64,000 bases of DNA from Flavobacterium sp. N2820 (GCF_025947285.1 NZ_CP110008.1:1116001-1180000); one strand, 5' to 3'; numbered from the stretch's first letter, positions 26,353 through 35,811 are shown. The notes: generated from the letters alone by a model not told the origin. Numbers and translations: made by a program.

Positions 26353-27549
26353 ATGTCTATTTATAGTCCTTTCTCAAAATCGCAATTACTTCCTCAAGAA
26401 GAAAAGCTAGAAGTTGCTCGACATAAAAGCGAATTATTTATTGGAATTCCAAAAGAAACCTCTTACCAAGAACGTCGTATTTGTTTAACACCAGATGCCG
26501 TTTCTTCACTAGTTTCTCATGGACACCGCGTAATGATTGAATCTGGTTCGGGAGAAAGTTCAAGTTATACCGATAAAGAATACAGTGATGCAGGTGCCGA
26601 AATAACACAAGACACCAAAAAAGTGTTAGGTTGCCCGATGATTTTAAAAGTAGAACCACCTACTTTAGCCGAAATCGAAATGATGAATCCACAAACCATC
26701 GTTATTTCAGCAATTCAATTAAAAACACAGAAAAAAGAATATTTTGAAGCTTTAGCTACCAAAAGGATTACCGCTTTAGCATTTGAATTCATAAAAGATG
26801 AAGATGGTTCGTATCCAGCTGTAAAATCACTATCAGAAATTGCAGGAACAGCGTCAATTTTAATCGCATCCGAATTAATGATTGGTGAGAATATTGGAAA
26901 AGGGCTATTATTCGGAAACATTACTGGAGTTCCGCCAACAAAAGTTGTCATCATTGGAGCAGGAACAGTTGCAGAATACGCCGCAAGAACCGCTTTAGGA
27001 TTAGGTGCGAGTGTGAAAGTATTTGACAATTCGATTACTAAATTACGTCGTTTACAAAACACTTTAAATCAAAGAATATTTACTTCAACTATACAAGAAA
27101 AATCGCTTTTAAAAGCCTTACGTCGTTGTGATGTAGCTATTGGAGCTATGAAAGGTAAAAACCGTGCACCTATCGTAGTTACTGAAACCATGGTAGAGCA
27201 CATGAAAAAAGGCGCTGTTATTGTAGATGTAAGCATCGATACAGGCGGTTGTTTTGAAACTTCAGAAGTCACTACACATGAAAAGCCAACTTTTATTAAA
27301 AATGGTGTAATACATTATTGTGTGCCAAACATTCCTTCCCGTTATTCTAAAACGGCTTCTATGTCGATTAGTAACATCATCTCACCTTTCTTGCTACACA
27401 TTGCAGAAGATGGAGGCATTGAGAGTGCTATTCGTTGCAATAGAGGTTTAAAAAACGGAATATATAGTTATCACGGTTTGTTAACCAATAAAGCAATTGC
27501 CGATTGGTTTAATTTAGAACACAGAGATATCAACCTAATTGTTTTTTAA
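26353..27549 (+). CDS. Alanine dehydrogenase-like NAD(P)-binding oxidoreductase
   Basis: 398 residues. An AlaDh/PNT N-terminal domain (GIPKETSYQERRICLTPDAV with the substrate Arg, then LKVEPP) precedes a Rossmann domain (VVIIGAGTVAEYAARTALGLGA). Next comes the VIVDVSIDTGGCFE segment with the catalytic Asp at about residue 296. The segment where alanine dehydrogenases have the catalytic His (FTFLHLA in the M. tuberculosis enzyme) reads VISAIQL, with Gln122 in its place. The fold is certain but alanine as substrate is not. An extended N-terminus of about 30 residues is also unlike typical Ald. Confidence 0.85.
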   Translation: MSIYSPFSKSQLLPQEEKLEVARHKSELFIGIPKETSYQERRICLTPDAVSSLVSHGHRVMIESGSGESSSYTDKEYSDAGAEITQDTKKVLGCPMILKVEPPTLAEIEMMNPQTIVISAIQLKTQKKEYFEALATKRITALAFEFIKDEDGSYPAVKSLSEIAGTASILIASELMIGENIGKGLLFGNITGVPPTKVVIIGAGTVAEYAARTALGLGASVKVFDNSITKLRRLQNTLNQRIFTSTIQEKSLLKALRRCDVAIGAMKGKNRAPIVVTETMVEHMKKGAVIVDVSIDTGGCFETSEVTTHEKPTFIKNGVIHYCVPNIPSRYSKTASMSISNIISPFLLHIAEDGGIESAIRCNRGLKNGIYSYHGLLTNKAIADWFNLEHRDINLIVF

Positions 27550-27626
27550 AATTGCATAAAAAAACACTAATAAATCTCAGTGTTTATGTGTTTAATTTAT
27601 ACTAAATTTGCACAAATTATACTATT

Positions 27627-28013
27627 ATGAAATTTAAGTTTCGTTTGGCTTATTATTTATTTGGACTGTTTTTAGGAGCAATATTTGTAATATGGTTTTT
27701 AAAAGCAAAAGCGAGTGACAAAGGGGTAGAATTTTGCTACTTACCAAATTGTCGTGTTTTAAAAGATTTAAGAAGTAAATCGTTAGATATTGACTCACTA
27801 GCCAAAAAATCTTTAGCAGAAAAATGGGTTACAATGGAAGATATCAAACAAAGTTTACGTTATGGAGATGTAGATTTTTCAAAAAGTAACGAACCCTACA
27901 AAAAAGGCAAGATTTATGTTATTGAAGGCAAAACTGCTAATAATGAAGAAATTACCATCACAATGGTTAATTACACCAACAAAGTCTTATTAGAAAAGAT
28001 AGAAAAAAAGTAA
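27627..28013 (+). CDS. DUF4258 protein with N-terminal membrane anchor
   Basis: 128 residues. One hydrophobic segment (about 8-25, LAYYLFGLFLGAIFVIWFL) is followed by a periplasmic or cytoplasmic DUF4258 domain. It shows FCYLPNCRVLKDLRSKSL, then VTMEDIKQSLRYGDVDFSKS and a C-terminal strand pair. The domain is related to small toxin-like or regulatory folds, but no function is known to me. A TAAATTTG box at 27603-27610 lies 17 bases before the start and could be its promoter. Confidence 0.8.
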   Translation: MKFKFRLAYYLFGLFLGAIFVIWFLKAKASDKGVEFCYLPNCRVLKDLRSKSLDIDSLAKKSLAEKWVTMEDIKQSLRYGDVDFSKSNEPYKKGKIYVIEGKTANNEEITITMVNYTNKVLLEKIEKK

Positions 28014-28030
28014 TTTTTTTACCAAAACAC

Positions 28031-28060
28031 TTGCAAAAACAAATATTCCTTGTATATTTG
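28031..28060 (+). promoter_or_regulatory. Bacteroidota-type promoter of tRNA-Val
   Basis: TTG at 28031-28033, then exactly 19 bases, then TATATTTG at 28053-28060. This is a textbook match to the phylum's housekeeping promoter. Transcription should start near 28066, about 30 bases before the tRNA. Confidence 0.85.
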
Positions 28061-28095
28061 CACTCGCAATACGGTAATAGTAAAGCATCTTATTG

Positions 28096-28173
28096 GGGCG
28101 ATTAGCTCAGCTGGTTCAGAGCACCTCGTTTACACCGAGGGGGTCGGGGGTTCGAACCCCTCATCGCCCACCA
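28096..28173 (+). tRNA. tRNA-Val (anticodon TAC), CCA encoded
   Basis: Acceptor GGGCGAT pairs with ATCGCCC and the discriminator is A. The D arm is GCTC/GAGC. Anticodon stem CCTCG/CGAGG holds loop TTTACAC with TAC, and the T arm is GGGGG-TTCGAAC-CCCTC. The sequence continues CCA at 28171-28173, so the 3' end is encoded, unlike the three other tRNAs in this window. It has its own promoter and terminator. Confidence 0.97.
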
Positions 28174-28176
28174 ATT

Positions 28177-28207
28177 AAATCCTACAGAAATGTGGGATTT
28201 TTTTATT
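28177..28207 (+). terminator. Intrinsic terminator of tRNA-Val
   Basis: AAATCCTACA at 28177-28186 pairs with TGTGGGATTT at 28191-28200 (one G-T pair) across a GAAA tetraloop, followed by a T-run. Confidence 0.92.
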
Positions 28208-28303
28208 TTACCTTTTGTCTATTTTGAATCTATAAAATATCCACAATTTCAAAATGTAACAAATAAATAATCAAAGCGTCTACTTTATCTAAATGATTTA
28301 GTT

Positions 28304-29272
28304 ATGCGATTTATCTTAATTTTACTTTTTCTGTCAACTTCTCTATTATCAATTGCTCAGGATTCAAAATTAGAAGTATTTAAAAAAGACAGTTTACTTA
28401 TTATCAAAAAGAATATTGATAAAGGTTTTCAAAACGATTATATTTTATTTATTCCAAAAGGAACTCCAATAAATAAAAAAACAGTTCTCCTTGTTGAACC
28501 CAATAATACTGGTAAAACATCAGACAGTATAAGTGTTCATGAAAAATATGCTATCGATTTGACTACAGTAAGTTCTGTCGGAAATAACGTTTCCAAGATG
28601 TTAAAAATTCCATTATTAGTTCCTATTTTTCCTAGACCTTCATCTCATCCTTTAATTTACACACATGCTTTAGATAGAGATGTTATTCTAGAAGATTCAC
28701 AAGAACTAAAACGATTAGATTTACAATTATTAGAAATGATTAAAGAGGCAAAAAACATTTTGACAAAATTTAACATTCAAGTAGAAGACAAAATTTTCAT
28801 GAATGGCTTTTCCGCATCAGCTACTTTTACAAATCGTTTTGCTTTTATTCATCCTGAAAAAATTAAAGCAATAGCAATCGGCGGATTTAATGGAGAATTA
28901 ATGCTTCCTGAAAAGGAAATCAACCAAATGAAATTTAATTATCCTCTTGGGATTCATGATTTTCATCATTTATTCAATAAAAATTTTGACATAAATCAAT
29001 TTAAATCCATTCCTCAATTTATCTATATGGGAAAATTAGATGATAATGATGCCGTACAGTTTGATGATGCTTATAGCGATATTGAGCGTAATTTAATTAA
29101 TTCAAATTTAGGAAACGATGTACAAAATCGATATTTGAAATGCCAAGAAATCTATAAGAATAATAATGTAAACGCAACTTTTGTAACTTATGAAAATGTA
29201 GGACATTGGACAACTTCAGAAATGAATTTAGAAGTTATCAAATTCTTTTTTAATCAGATGCAAGCCAAATAA
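28304..29272 (+). CDS. Exported alpha/beta-hydrolase-like protein
   Basis: 322 residues with a signal peptide (MRFILILLFLSTSLLSIAQ). The nucleophile elbow reads MNGFSASATFTNRFA, with a candidate catalytic Ser near residue 169. An Asp-rich strand (YMGKLDDNDAV) and a C-terminal His (NVGHWTT) complete a plausible triad. An early FPRPSSHPLIYTHALDRD stretch may shape the active site. This fits an esterase or peptidase-like periplasmic hydrolase of unknown substrate. No partner gene; the next gene is convergent. Confidence 0.72.
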   Translation: MRFILILLFLSTSLLSIAQDSKLEVFKKDSLLIIKKNIDKGFQNDYILFIPKGTPINKKTVLLVEPNNTGKTSDSISVHEKYAIDLTTVSSVGNNVSKMLKIPLLVPIFPRPSSHPLIYTHALDRDVILEDSQELKRLDLQLLEMIKEAKNILTKFNIQVEDKIFMNGFSASATFTNRFAFIHPEKIKAIAIGGFNGELMLPEKEINQMKFNYPLGIHDFHHLFNKNFDINQFKSIPQFIYMGKLDDNDAVQFDDAYSDIERNLINSNLGNDVQNRYLKCQEIYKNNNVNATFVTYENVGHWTTSEMNLEVIKFFFNQMQAK

Positions 29273-29290
29273 TTATTTTACAACCCACTA

Positions 29291-29320
29291 CAAAAAAATC
29301 CCGCAAATGCGGGATTTTTA
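29291..29320. terminator. Bidirectional intrinsic terminator
   Basis: ATCCCGC pairs with GCGGGAT in a compact hairpin (29298-29315), with an A-run to the left and a T-run to the right. It serves the convergent hydrolase and pepD genes. Confidence 0.88.
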
Positions 29321-29331
29321 TCTTTATTTTT

Positions 29332-30798
29332 TTACTTCTTCAGCGGAATATTCTCCAAAATTTCAATCACAAATTTCCAAAATTTCTGAGACGATTTAAT
29401 GGATGCTCTTTCATCAGGGCTGTGTGCTCCGTGAATCGTTGGTCCAAAAGAAATCATGTCCATGTTTGGATAATTCGTACCTAAAATACCACATTCTAAT
29501 CCAGCATGACACGCAACTACTTTTGGTTTATCTCCGTTTTGTTTCTCATATATAGAAGTCAATACGTCTAAAATTTCCGAGTTCACGTTTGGTGTCCAAC
29601 CTGGATAACTTCCTCCAAATTCAACTTCGCAACCAAATAATTCATACGCCGAACGCAAGCTATTTGCTAAATCCATTTTAGAACTTTCCACTGATGAACG
29701 CGTTAAATTCTGAATCGAAATTTGTCCGTCTTTTACAATCACTCTTGCAATATTATTAGAAGTTTCTACCAAGTCTTCCATATCAGCCGACATTCTGTAA
29801 ACGCCGTTGTGTGCTGCATAAATCGCTCGTAACAAACCTTCTTGCACTCCCAAATCCATTACTTTCGCTGGAATCGAATCATTTTTAACAATTTCAATCG
29901 TTAAATTTGGTTCCATCGTTTTGAATTCGGTTTTGATGTCGCCAATTACTTCTTGCATGTCAAAAACAAACGCTTCATCATACATTTCAGCAATAATAAC
30001 TTTCGCTACACTTTCTCTCGGAATTGCATTACGCAAACTTCCACCTGAAATTTCAGCAATTTGCAATCCAAAATTCTCAAATCCGTCAAATAATAAACGG
30101 TTCATGATTTTGTTGGCATTTCCTAATCCTTTATGAATATCCATTCCCGAGTGTCCACCTTGTAAACCTTTCACAGTAATGGTATAACCTACAGAACCTT
30201 CTGGTGTTTCTTCTTCGTTATAACCTCTTGTAGCTGTTACATCAATTCCTCCCGCACAACCGATGTCGATTTCATCGTCTTCTTCAGTATCTAAATTCAA
30301 TAAAATTTCACCTTGTAACACACCACCTTTTAAGTTCAAAGCACCTGTCATTCCAGTTTCTTCATCAATCGTAAACAAAGCCTCAATTGCAGGATGTTTA
30401 ATATCAGTAGATTCTAAAATCGCCATAATCATCGCAACTCCTAACCCATTATCAGCACCAAGTGTAGTTCCTTTTGCACGAACCCAATCACCATCGACAT
30501 ACATATCGATTCCTTGCGTGTCGAAATCAAAATTCGTATCATTATTTTTTTGGTGTACCATATCCAAATGTCCTTGCAAAACAATTGGTTTGCGGTTTTC
30601 CATTCCTGGCGTTGCTGGTTTGCGAATGATAACGTTTCTGATTTCGTCTTCAAACGTTTCTAATCCTAAACTGGTTCCGAAGTTCTTCATGAATTCAATC
30701 ACACGTTCTTCTTTTTTAGAAGGCCGTGGCACAGCATTCAAATCGGCAAATTTGTTCCAAAGTGGCTTTGGTTCCAGATTTCTAATTTCTTGGCTCAT
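29332..30798 (-). CDS. pepD: Aminoacyl-histidine dipeptidase (M20)
   Basis: 488 residues. Metal-binding and catalytic motifs run in family order: VLQGHLDMVHQ, TTLGADNGLGVAM, FTIDEETGMTGA with the general-base Glu pair, and NLDTEEDDEIDIGCAGG. HAGLECGILG and the late SFGPTIHGAHSPDE carry the remaining ligands. A dimerisation lid lies between. PepD cleaves Xaa-His dipeptides in the cytoplasm using two zinc ions. Length matches the roughly 485-residue family. Divergent from the DUF3810 gene. Confidence 0.95.
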   Translation of the reverse strand: MSQEIRNLEPKPLWNKFADLNAVPRPSKKEERVIEFMKNFGTSLGLETFEDEIRNVIIRKPATPGMENRKPIVLQGHLDMVHQKNNDTNFDFDTQGIDMYVDGDWVRAKGTTLGADNGLGVAMIMAILESTDIKHPAIEALFTIDEETGMTGALNLKGGVLQGEILLNLDTEEDDEIDIGCAGGIDVTATRGYNEEETPEGSVGYTITVKGLQGGHSGMDIHKGLGNANKIMNRLLFDGFENFGLQIAEISGGSLRNAIPRESVAKVIIAEMYDEAFVFDMQEVIGDIKTEFKTMEPNLTIEIVKNDSIPAKVMDLGVQEGLLRAIYAAHNGVYRMSADMEDLVETSNNIARVIVKDGQISIQNLTRSSVESSKMDLANSLRSAYELFGCEVEFGGSYPGWTPNVNSEILDVLTSIYEKQNGDKPKVVACHAGLECGILGTNYPNMDMISFGPTIHGAHSPDERASIKSSQKFWKFVIEILENIPLKK

Positions 30799-30896
30799 TA
30801 TATTTTTGTAGTTTTTAAGTGTCTAAGCAACAAAGTTACAAAGTTTAATTTCTTTACAAATTGATTTGTGATTATATTTACATTTTAAAATATGCT

Positions 30897-31949
30897 GTGA
30901 AAAGAAAATTCATCCTTCCTTTATTTTTAGTCCTCCAAATCATCATTGTGAAAACGATTGGTTTATTTCCTGATTTTGTAGAAAATTGGTACAGCAAAGG
31001 TTTTTATCCAAAACTAGCTTTCTTGTCGAGAAAAGCATTGGGTTGGTTGCCATTTTCATTTGGTGATATAATCTATTTTATACTGATTTTACTCTTATTT
31101 AGATGGATTTGGAAGCACCGAATTGGCTTTTTTAAAGAGTGGAAAAATAACGGATTAGCAATATTGAGTTGGGTTTCGGTGTTTTATTTTTTCTTTCATA
31201 TTCTTTGGGGAATGAATTATTACCGTATTCCGTTGCATGATAAATTGCAGATTGAAAAAGAATATTCGGCAGAACAATTAAAAACGTTTGCTGAAAAAAT
31301 GTTATTAAAAACCAACGAATTACAATTGCAAATCACAAAAAATGATTCATTAGCCGTTGTGATTCCGTACTCGGATGAAGAAATTTACAATTTGGCTTTA
31401 AAAGGGTATGATAACATCCCAACCGATTTACAAGAATTCCGTTACGAAGTAAAAAGCATCAAATCGTCGTTGTTTAGTTATCCGTTGAGTTATATGGGAT
31501 TTGGTGGATATTTGAATCCGTTTACCAATGAAGCGCAAGTCAATTATTTGAAACCTAAATACACTTCGCCTTTAACCACTTGCCACGAAATGGCACATCA
31601 AACAGGAATTGGAAGCGAAAGCGAATGCAATTTCATCGGATTTGTAACCGCTTCAAAAAATGACGATTTGTATTTCCAATATTCAGCATACAGTTTTGCA
31701 TTGCGTTATGCGTTAAATAATTTGGAAGCCTTACAAGAAGGAAGTTCGAAGCCTTTTGTAAAAAAAATCAACAAAGGCGTTTTGAAAAACTTTGAAGAGA
31801 ATAAAATCTTTTGGAAACAATACCAAACGCCCATCAATACCTTTTTTGAATATTTCTACGATAATTTCCTAAAAGCCAACCAACAAAAAGACGGCATGGA
31901 AGGCTATAGCAAGTTTGTGGGATTAGCGATTGGGTATGACGATAAGTAA
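30897..31949 (+). CDS. DUF3810 membrane protein with HExxH motif
   Basis: About 350 residues. Two to three membrane helices lie in the first 110 residues. A soluble domain follows, with YPLSYMGFGGYLNPFTNEAQ and a zinc-protease-like HEMAHQTGIGSESE. The HExxH and following Glu suggest a metalloenzyme, but no activity is documented to my knowledge. The frame is open from a TTG at 30861. The GTG at 30897 gives MKRKFILPLFLVLQIII, a better membrane-protein start, and no in-frame ATG is suitable. Confidence 0.85.
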   Translation: MKRKFILPLFLVLQIIIVKTIGLFPDFVENWYSKGFYPKLAFLSRKALGWLPFSFGDIIYFILILLLFRWIWKHRIGFFKEWKNNGLAILSWVSVFYFFFHILWGMNYYRIPLHDKLQIEKEYSAEQLKTFAEKMLLKTNELQLQITKNDSLAVVIPYSDEEIYNLALKGYDNIPTDLQEFRYEVKSIKSSLFSYPLSYMGFGGYLNPFTNEAQVNYLKPKYTSPLTTCHEMAHQTGIGSESECNFIGFVTASKNDDLYFQYSAYSFALRYALNNLEALQEGSSKPFVKKINKGVLKNFEENKIFWKQYQTPINTFFEYFYDNFLKANQQKDGMEGYSKFVGLAIGYDDK

Positions 31950-31968
31950 TAAAGGGATTAGGGAAAAG

Positions 31969-32526
31969 TTAGCAACCTCCTTTAATGTTTTTTCTTTCTT
32001 TATTAATTCGAATTACTTTACTTAATTTGTAAATTTTATCATTAACTTTAAAGCTAATAATTCCTTTATCTTTTACAATTAAACATTTATTATTTGAAAT
32101 AATTTCTGTTTTCTTATTATTAATGATTGTATCTTTATGATATCCATAAAACTCTTCAGAATTATAATAACAATCAAAACTATAACCAAAATAACTGTTT
32201 TCATTATCTAAATTATTCATAGTTATATCTAATGTATCATTTTGATTATTTAAAATCATATGAACATAGTCTTCACAATGTCCACATTTAGTGAATCGAC
32301 TATATCTATCTGTATGATTAACTTCAAAATAATCAACTTTTAATTGTATTTGATCTTTATTAGCTGTTTCAAAAATCAAAATATCATTTTCAATATAAGG
32401 AAACCAACTAAAATAATCAGGATTCATTTTTGGGCAAGAAGTATATAGATATTTATAAAAGCCAATAGAGATAACAATTAATATTATTAGCAAATAATAC
32501 CTCTTTTTTATTTCTCTTAATTTCAT
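31969..32526 (-). CDS. Small membrane-anchored protein of unknown function
   Basis: 185 residues, starting at ATG with a basic N-terminus and one hydrophobic segment (YYLLIILIVISIGFYKYL). The rest is a beta-rich extracytoplasmic domain with a CGHC pair near residue 77 and several further cysteines, which suggests disulfides or metal binding. It is noticeably more AT-rich and asparagine-rich than its neighbours. No family is recognised. It lies 29 bases downstream of the NADH dehydrogenase gene on the same strand. Confidence 0.6.
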   Translation of the reverse strand: MKLREIKKRYYLLIILIVISIGFYKYLYTSCPKMNPDYFSWFPYIENDILIFETANKDQIQLKVDYFEVNHTDRYSRFTKCGHCEDYVHMILNNQNDTLDITMNNLDNENSYFGYSFDCYYNSEEFYGYHKDTIINNKKTEIISNNKCLIVKDKGIISFKVNDKIYKLSKVIRINKERKNIKGGC

Positions 32527-32555
32527 AATTTAACCTTTATTAACTAATTATATTA

Positions 32556-33860
32556 TTACAGCTCATCACTTGTAAAACTTACTAATTTTCTCTTTTTATA
32601 CGGACGCATAATCAATCTTGCTTCTCGGTCAAAACGAATGTAATTGTACACCCAGTTTAGGAATACTACTGCTTTATTTTTGAATCCAATTAGTGAAAAC
32701 AAATGCACAAACATCCACACAAACCAAGCAAAAACACCACTAAATTTGTAATTTGGTAAATCGACAACCGCTTTATTTCTTCCTATAGTTGCCATCGAAC
32801 CTTTGTCTTTGTAAACAAACGGTTTCAACTCTTTTTTATCTAATAATCGAATTAAATTTTCGGCTAATAATCTGCCTTGTTGCATAGCGGGTTGTGCCAT
32901 CATGGGATGACCTTGTGGATAGACTTCAGAAGTCATTACCGCAATATCGCCAATCGCAAATAGGTTCTCATACCCTTCTACTTGATTGTATTGGTTGACT
33001 TTTATTCTGTCTACATTTTTGATGAAACTATCCGATTTTAAACCGTGAGGCAAAGCGCCTTGCACGCCAGCTGTCCAAATTACAGTTGCGGAATCGAATG
33101 ATAAATCTGAATTGGTCGTCACTGTTTTTCCATCATAACCTGTTACACGAACGTTTTTCCATACGCTAACACCTAAATTCAACAGAAACTTTTCTGCTTT
33201 TTCTGAAGCATTTTCGCTCATTGTATTCAGAATTCTATCACCACTTTGAATCAGATTGATTTCCATTTTTCGAACATCTAAATCGGGATAATCTTTTGGA
33301 AGAATCGCTTTTTTCATTTCGGCTAAAGCGCCTGCCAACTCCACTCCTGTTGGTCCGCCACCTACTAAAACAAAATTCATCAAACTATGACGTTCATCGA
33401 TATCATTCGTAAGTAAAGCTTGTTCAAAATTCTCCAAAATCAAACTACGAATATTCAACGATTGCGGAATCGTTTTCATCGCCATGCTATTGCGTTCGAT
33501 TTCTTTATTTCCAAAATAATTGGTTTTTGAACCCGTTGCTATAACTAAATAATCATATTTTAGTTCGCCAATATCAGCAATTACTTTATTGTTTTTAGCA
33601 TCAATTTCTCGCACTTCTGCTAAGCGAAAATAAACATCTTTAAATTCTTGTACCACTTTACGAATAGGATAAGCAATAGAATCTGGTTCTAAACCGCCTG
33701 TTGCCACTTGATACATTAAAGGTTGAAAGTTGTGATAATTATGTTTATCTAATAAAACAACTTGCACATTTTTATTTCGAAGCTTTTTGGCTAGGGAAAT
33801 TCCTGCAAAACCACCACCGATGATGACAATTCGAGGAAAACTACTACGAGGTATGTTCAT
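32556..33860 (-). CDS. ndh: Type II NADH dehydrogenase (NDH-2)
   Basis: 434 residues. The FAD-binding GGGFAGISLAKKL is at the N-terminus and the NADH-binding VLVGGGPTGVELAGALAEM near residue 170. The quinone-site region has AIGDIAVM and MAQPAMQQGRLLAENL. Hydrophobic C-terminal helices (WFVWMFVHLFSLIGF) give membrane association. It passes electrons from NADH to menaquinone without pumping protons. The frame extends to 33881, but the ATG at 33860 (MNIPRSSFPRIVIIGGG) is the usual start. Confidence 0.93.
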   Translation of the reverse strand: MNIPRSSFPRIVIIGGGFAGISLAKKLRNKNVQVVLLDKHNYHNFQPLMYQVATGGLEPDSIAYPIRKVVQEFKDVYFRLAEVREIDAKNNKVIADIGELKYDYLVIATGSKTNYFGNKEIERNSMAMKTIPQSLNIRSLILENFEQALLTNDIDERHSLMNFVLVGGGPTGVELAGALAEMKKAILPKDYPDLDVRKMEINLIQSGDRILNTMSENASEKAEKFLLNLGVSVWKNVRVTGYDGKTVTTNSDLSFDSATVIWTAGVQGALPHGLKSDSFIKNVDRIKVNQYNQVEGYENLFAIGDIAVMTSEVYPQGHPMMAQPAMQQGRLLAENLIRLLDKKELKPFVYKDKGSMATIGRNKAVVDLPNYKFSGVFAWFVWMFVHLFSLIGFKNKAVVFLNWVYNYIRFDREARLIMRPYKKRKLVSFTSDEL

Positions 33861-33997
33861 TGATTTAATCTTGAATTTCAAAGATACGGATTTTTTAAAA
33901 TATGCTCATAGAAATCATCACTTGAAAAAATCAATTAAATTCAAACTACATAGAAATAATTTATTTCAAATAATGTAATTTAGCCAAAATTTCAAGC

Positions 33998-35023
33998 ATG
34001 CGGTTTACCAAAAAACAAAACTTCCTTTTCCTACTTTTGCTATTAGCAATGTTTTTTTTGTTTTTGGTAAATATTAGCTTAGGCTCAGTTGCTATTCCGT
34101 TGAAAGAGGTTATAAAAGGCCTTTTATCTCAAAAAATGAGCAAGGAAAGTTGGGAAATCATTCTTTGGAATTTTCGTTTTCCAAAAGCCATTACCGCTAT
34201 TTTAGTTGGAATTGGGCTTTCAATGAGCGGACTTTTAATGCAAACTTTATTTAGAAATCCATTGGCTGGACCTTATGTTTTAGGATTAAGTTCAGGGGCG
34301 AGTTTGGGTGTTGCTTTTATTATTTTAGGAACTGGATTTTTACCAACTTTTATTTCATCTTTCTTTTTATCGAATTACGGATTGGTTTTAGCCTCGAGTT
34401 TAGGCAGTTTTCTAGTTTTAATGGCTGTTTTAGTAGTCTCTCAAAAATTAAAAGACACAATGGCTATATTGATTGTAGGACTAATGTTTGGCAGTTTTAC
34501 AAGTGCAATAGTTTCTGTTTTAGCTTATTTTACTACAGCTGAAAAATTGCAGAAATTTACATTTTGGTCGATGGGAAGTATTTCTAATTTATCGTGGAAT
34601 GAAATTTCACTTTTATCGGTTTTTGTTGTTATTGGAATTGGAATTAGTTTCATAGTTATAAAACCTTTAAACGCTTTATTATTGGGAGAAAAATATGCAC
34701 AAAGTATCGGAATCAATTATAAAAAAACGCGTTTTTTAATCATTATTGCAACGAGTGTTTTAGCAGGAAGTATTACCGCTTTTGCAGGACCAATTGCGTT
34801 TATCGGTTTAGCGGTTCCACACATGGCAAAATTAGTATTTCAAACCAGTAATCATTTTGTATTGTTTTGGAGTACGCTATTGCTTGGCGCGATTGTAATG
34901 CTTTGTTGCGATACGATTGCACAAGTTCCAGGAAATGATATTACACTCCCTATTAATGCGATAACCTCAGTAATTGGAGCACCCGTGGTGATATGGTTGT
35001 TAATTAGAAAGAAACGATTTTAA
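33998..35023 (+). CDS. FecCD-family ABC permease (iron-siderophore, haem or B12 type)
   Basis: 341 residues with about ten membrane helices. Family motifs seen are RFPKAITAILVGIGLSMSGLLMQTLFRNPLAGPYVLGLSSGASLG and, near the C-terminus, AGPIAFIGLAVPHM and PINAITSVIGAPVVI (quoted in parts; the first is the signature of BtuC/FecCD). The ATPase gene begins two bases after the stop. No periplasmic binding protein is adjacent. The substrate (siderophore, haem or cobalamin) cannot be fixed. Confidence 0.93.
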   Translation: MRFTKKQNFLFLLLLLAMFFLFLVNISLGSVAIPLKEVIKGLLSQKMSKESWEIILWNFRFPKAITAILVGIGLSMSGLLMQTLFRNPLAGPYVLGLSSGASLGVAFIILGTGFLPTFISSFFLSNYGLVLASSLGSFLVLMAVLVVSQKLKDTMAILIVGLMFGSFTSAIVSVLAYFTTAEKLQKFTFWSMGSISNLSWNEISLLSVFVVIGIGISFIVIKPLNALLLGEKYAQSIGINYKKTRFLIIIATSVLAGSITAFAGPIAFIGLAVPHMAKLVFQTSNHFVLFWSTLLLGAIVMLCCDTIAQVPGNDITLPINAITSVIGAPVVIWLLIRKKRF

Positions 35024-35025
35024 TC

Positions 35026-35811
35026 ATGAGCAAACAAAATTTCACCCTTCAAACCTCAAATCTTTCGATTGGATACAAATCAAAATCGGAGACGATTACT
35101 ATTGCAAAAAATATTAATTTAAGTTTTGAAAAAGGAAAATTAATTGCATTAATTGGTGAAAATGGTATTGGAAAATCTACGCTTCTAAAAACTTTAACAG
35201 GAATTATTACACCATTAAAAGGTGAAGTTACGCTACTCAATACACCGCTTCAAAGTTATAAACCATTGGTTTTGGCGCAAGAATTAAGTATCGTTTTAAC
35301 CGAAAAATTACCCCCAAGCAATTTAACCGTTTACGAAATTATTGCCTTAGGAAGACAACCTTATACCAATTGGTTGGGAACATTATCTGGTGAAGATAAA
35401 ATCAAAATCAACGATGCAATTGAATTAACCGAAATTCAGCATTTAGTCAACAAAAAGCATGATGAAATTAGCGATGGTCAATTACAAATTGTTTTGATTG
35501 CACGTGCTTTAGCACAAGATACTTCGATTATTATTTTAGATGAACCTACGACACATTTAGATTTGGTTCACAAAGCAACTTTACTAAAATTGTTGCAAAA
35601 ACTCACACATGAAACTGGTAAAACCATTCTCTACTCTACACATGACATCGACTTAGCGATTCAAATGAGTGACGAAATGATTGTGTTTACACCAACTCAA
35701 ATAATGCAAGACCAGCCATGTAATTTAATTCAAACTGGAATTTTCAACACCTTATTTGATACCGAACATTTGACTTTTGATCCTTCCATTGGAAAATTTA
35801 AAATCAAATAG
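35026..35811 (+). CDS. ABC transporter ATPase of the FecE/HmuV/BtuD type
   Basis: 261 residues. Walker A GENGIGKST, then the Q-loop region, a signature in the form ISDGQLQIVLIARALAQD instead of LSGGQ, Walker B IIILDEPTTHLD and the H-loop YSTHD. The first motif lies near residue 45. It powers the FecCD permease encoded just upstream; overlapping translation is likely. The SDGQ form of the signature is, to my memory, common for this clade in Bacteroidota. Together the two form a metal-chelate or cobalamin importer without its binding protein. Confidence 0.92.
   Translation: MSKQNFTLQTSNLSIGYKSKSETITIAKNINLSFEKGKLIALIGENGIGKSTLLKTLTGIITPLKGEVTLLNTPLQSYKPLVLAQELSIVLTEKLPPSNLTVYEIIALGRQPYTNWLGTLSGEDKIKINDAIELTEIQHLVNKKHDEISDGQLQIVLIARALAQDTSIIILDEPTTHLDLVHKATLLKLLQKLTHETGKTILYSTHDIDLAIQMSDEMIVFTPTQIMQDQPCNLIQTGIFNTLFDTEHLTFDPSIGKFKIK

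Noticed and set aside
30263..30811. 182-codon frame on the plus strand
   Set aside because: It lies antisense to pepD, is rich in Ser and Ile, and has no protein features.
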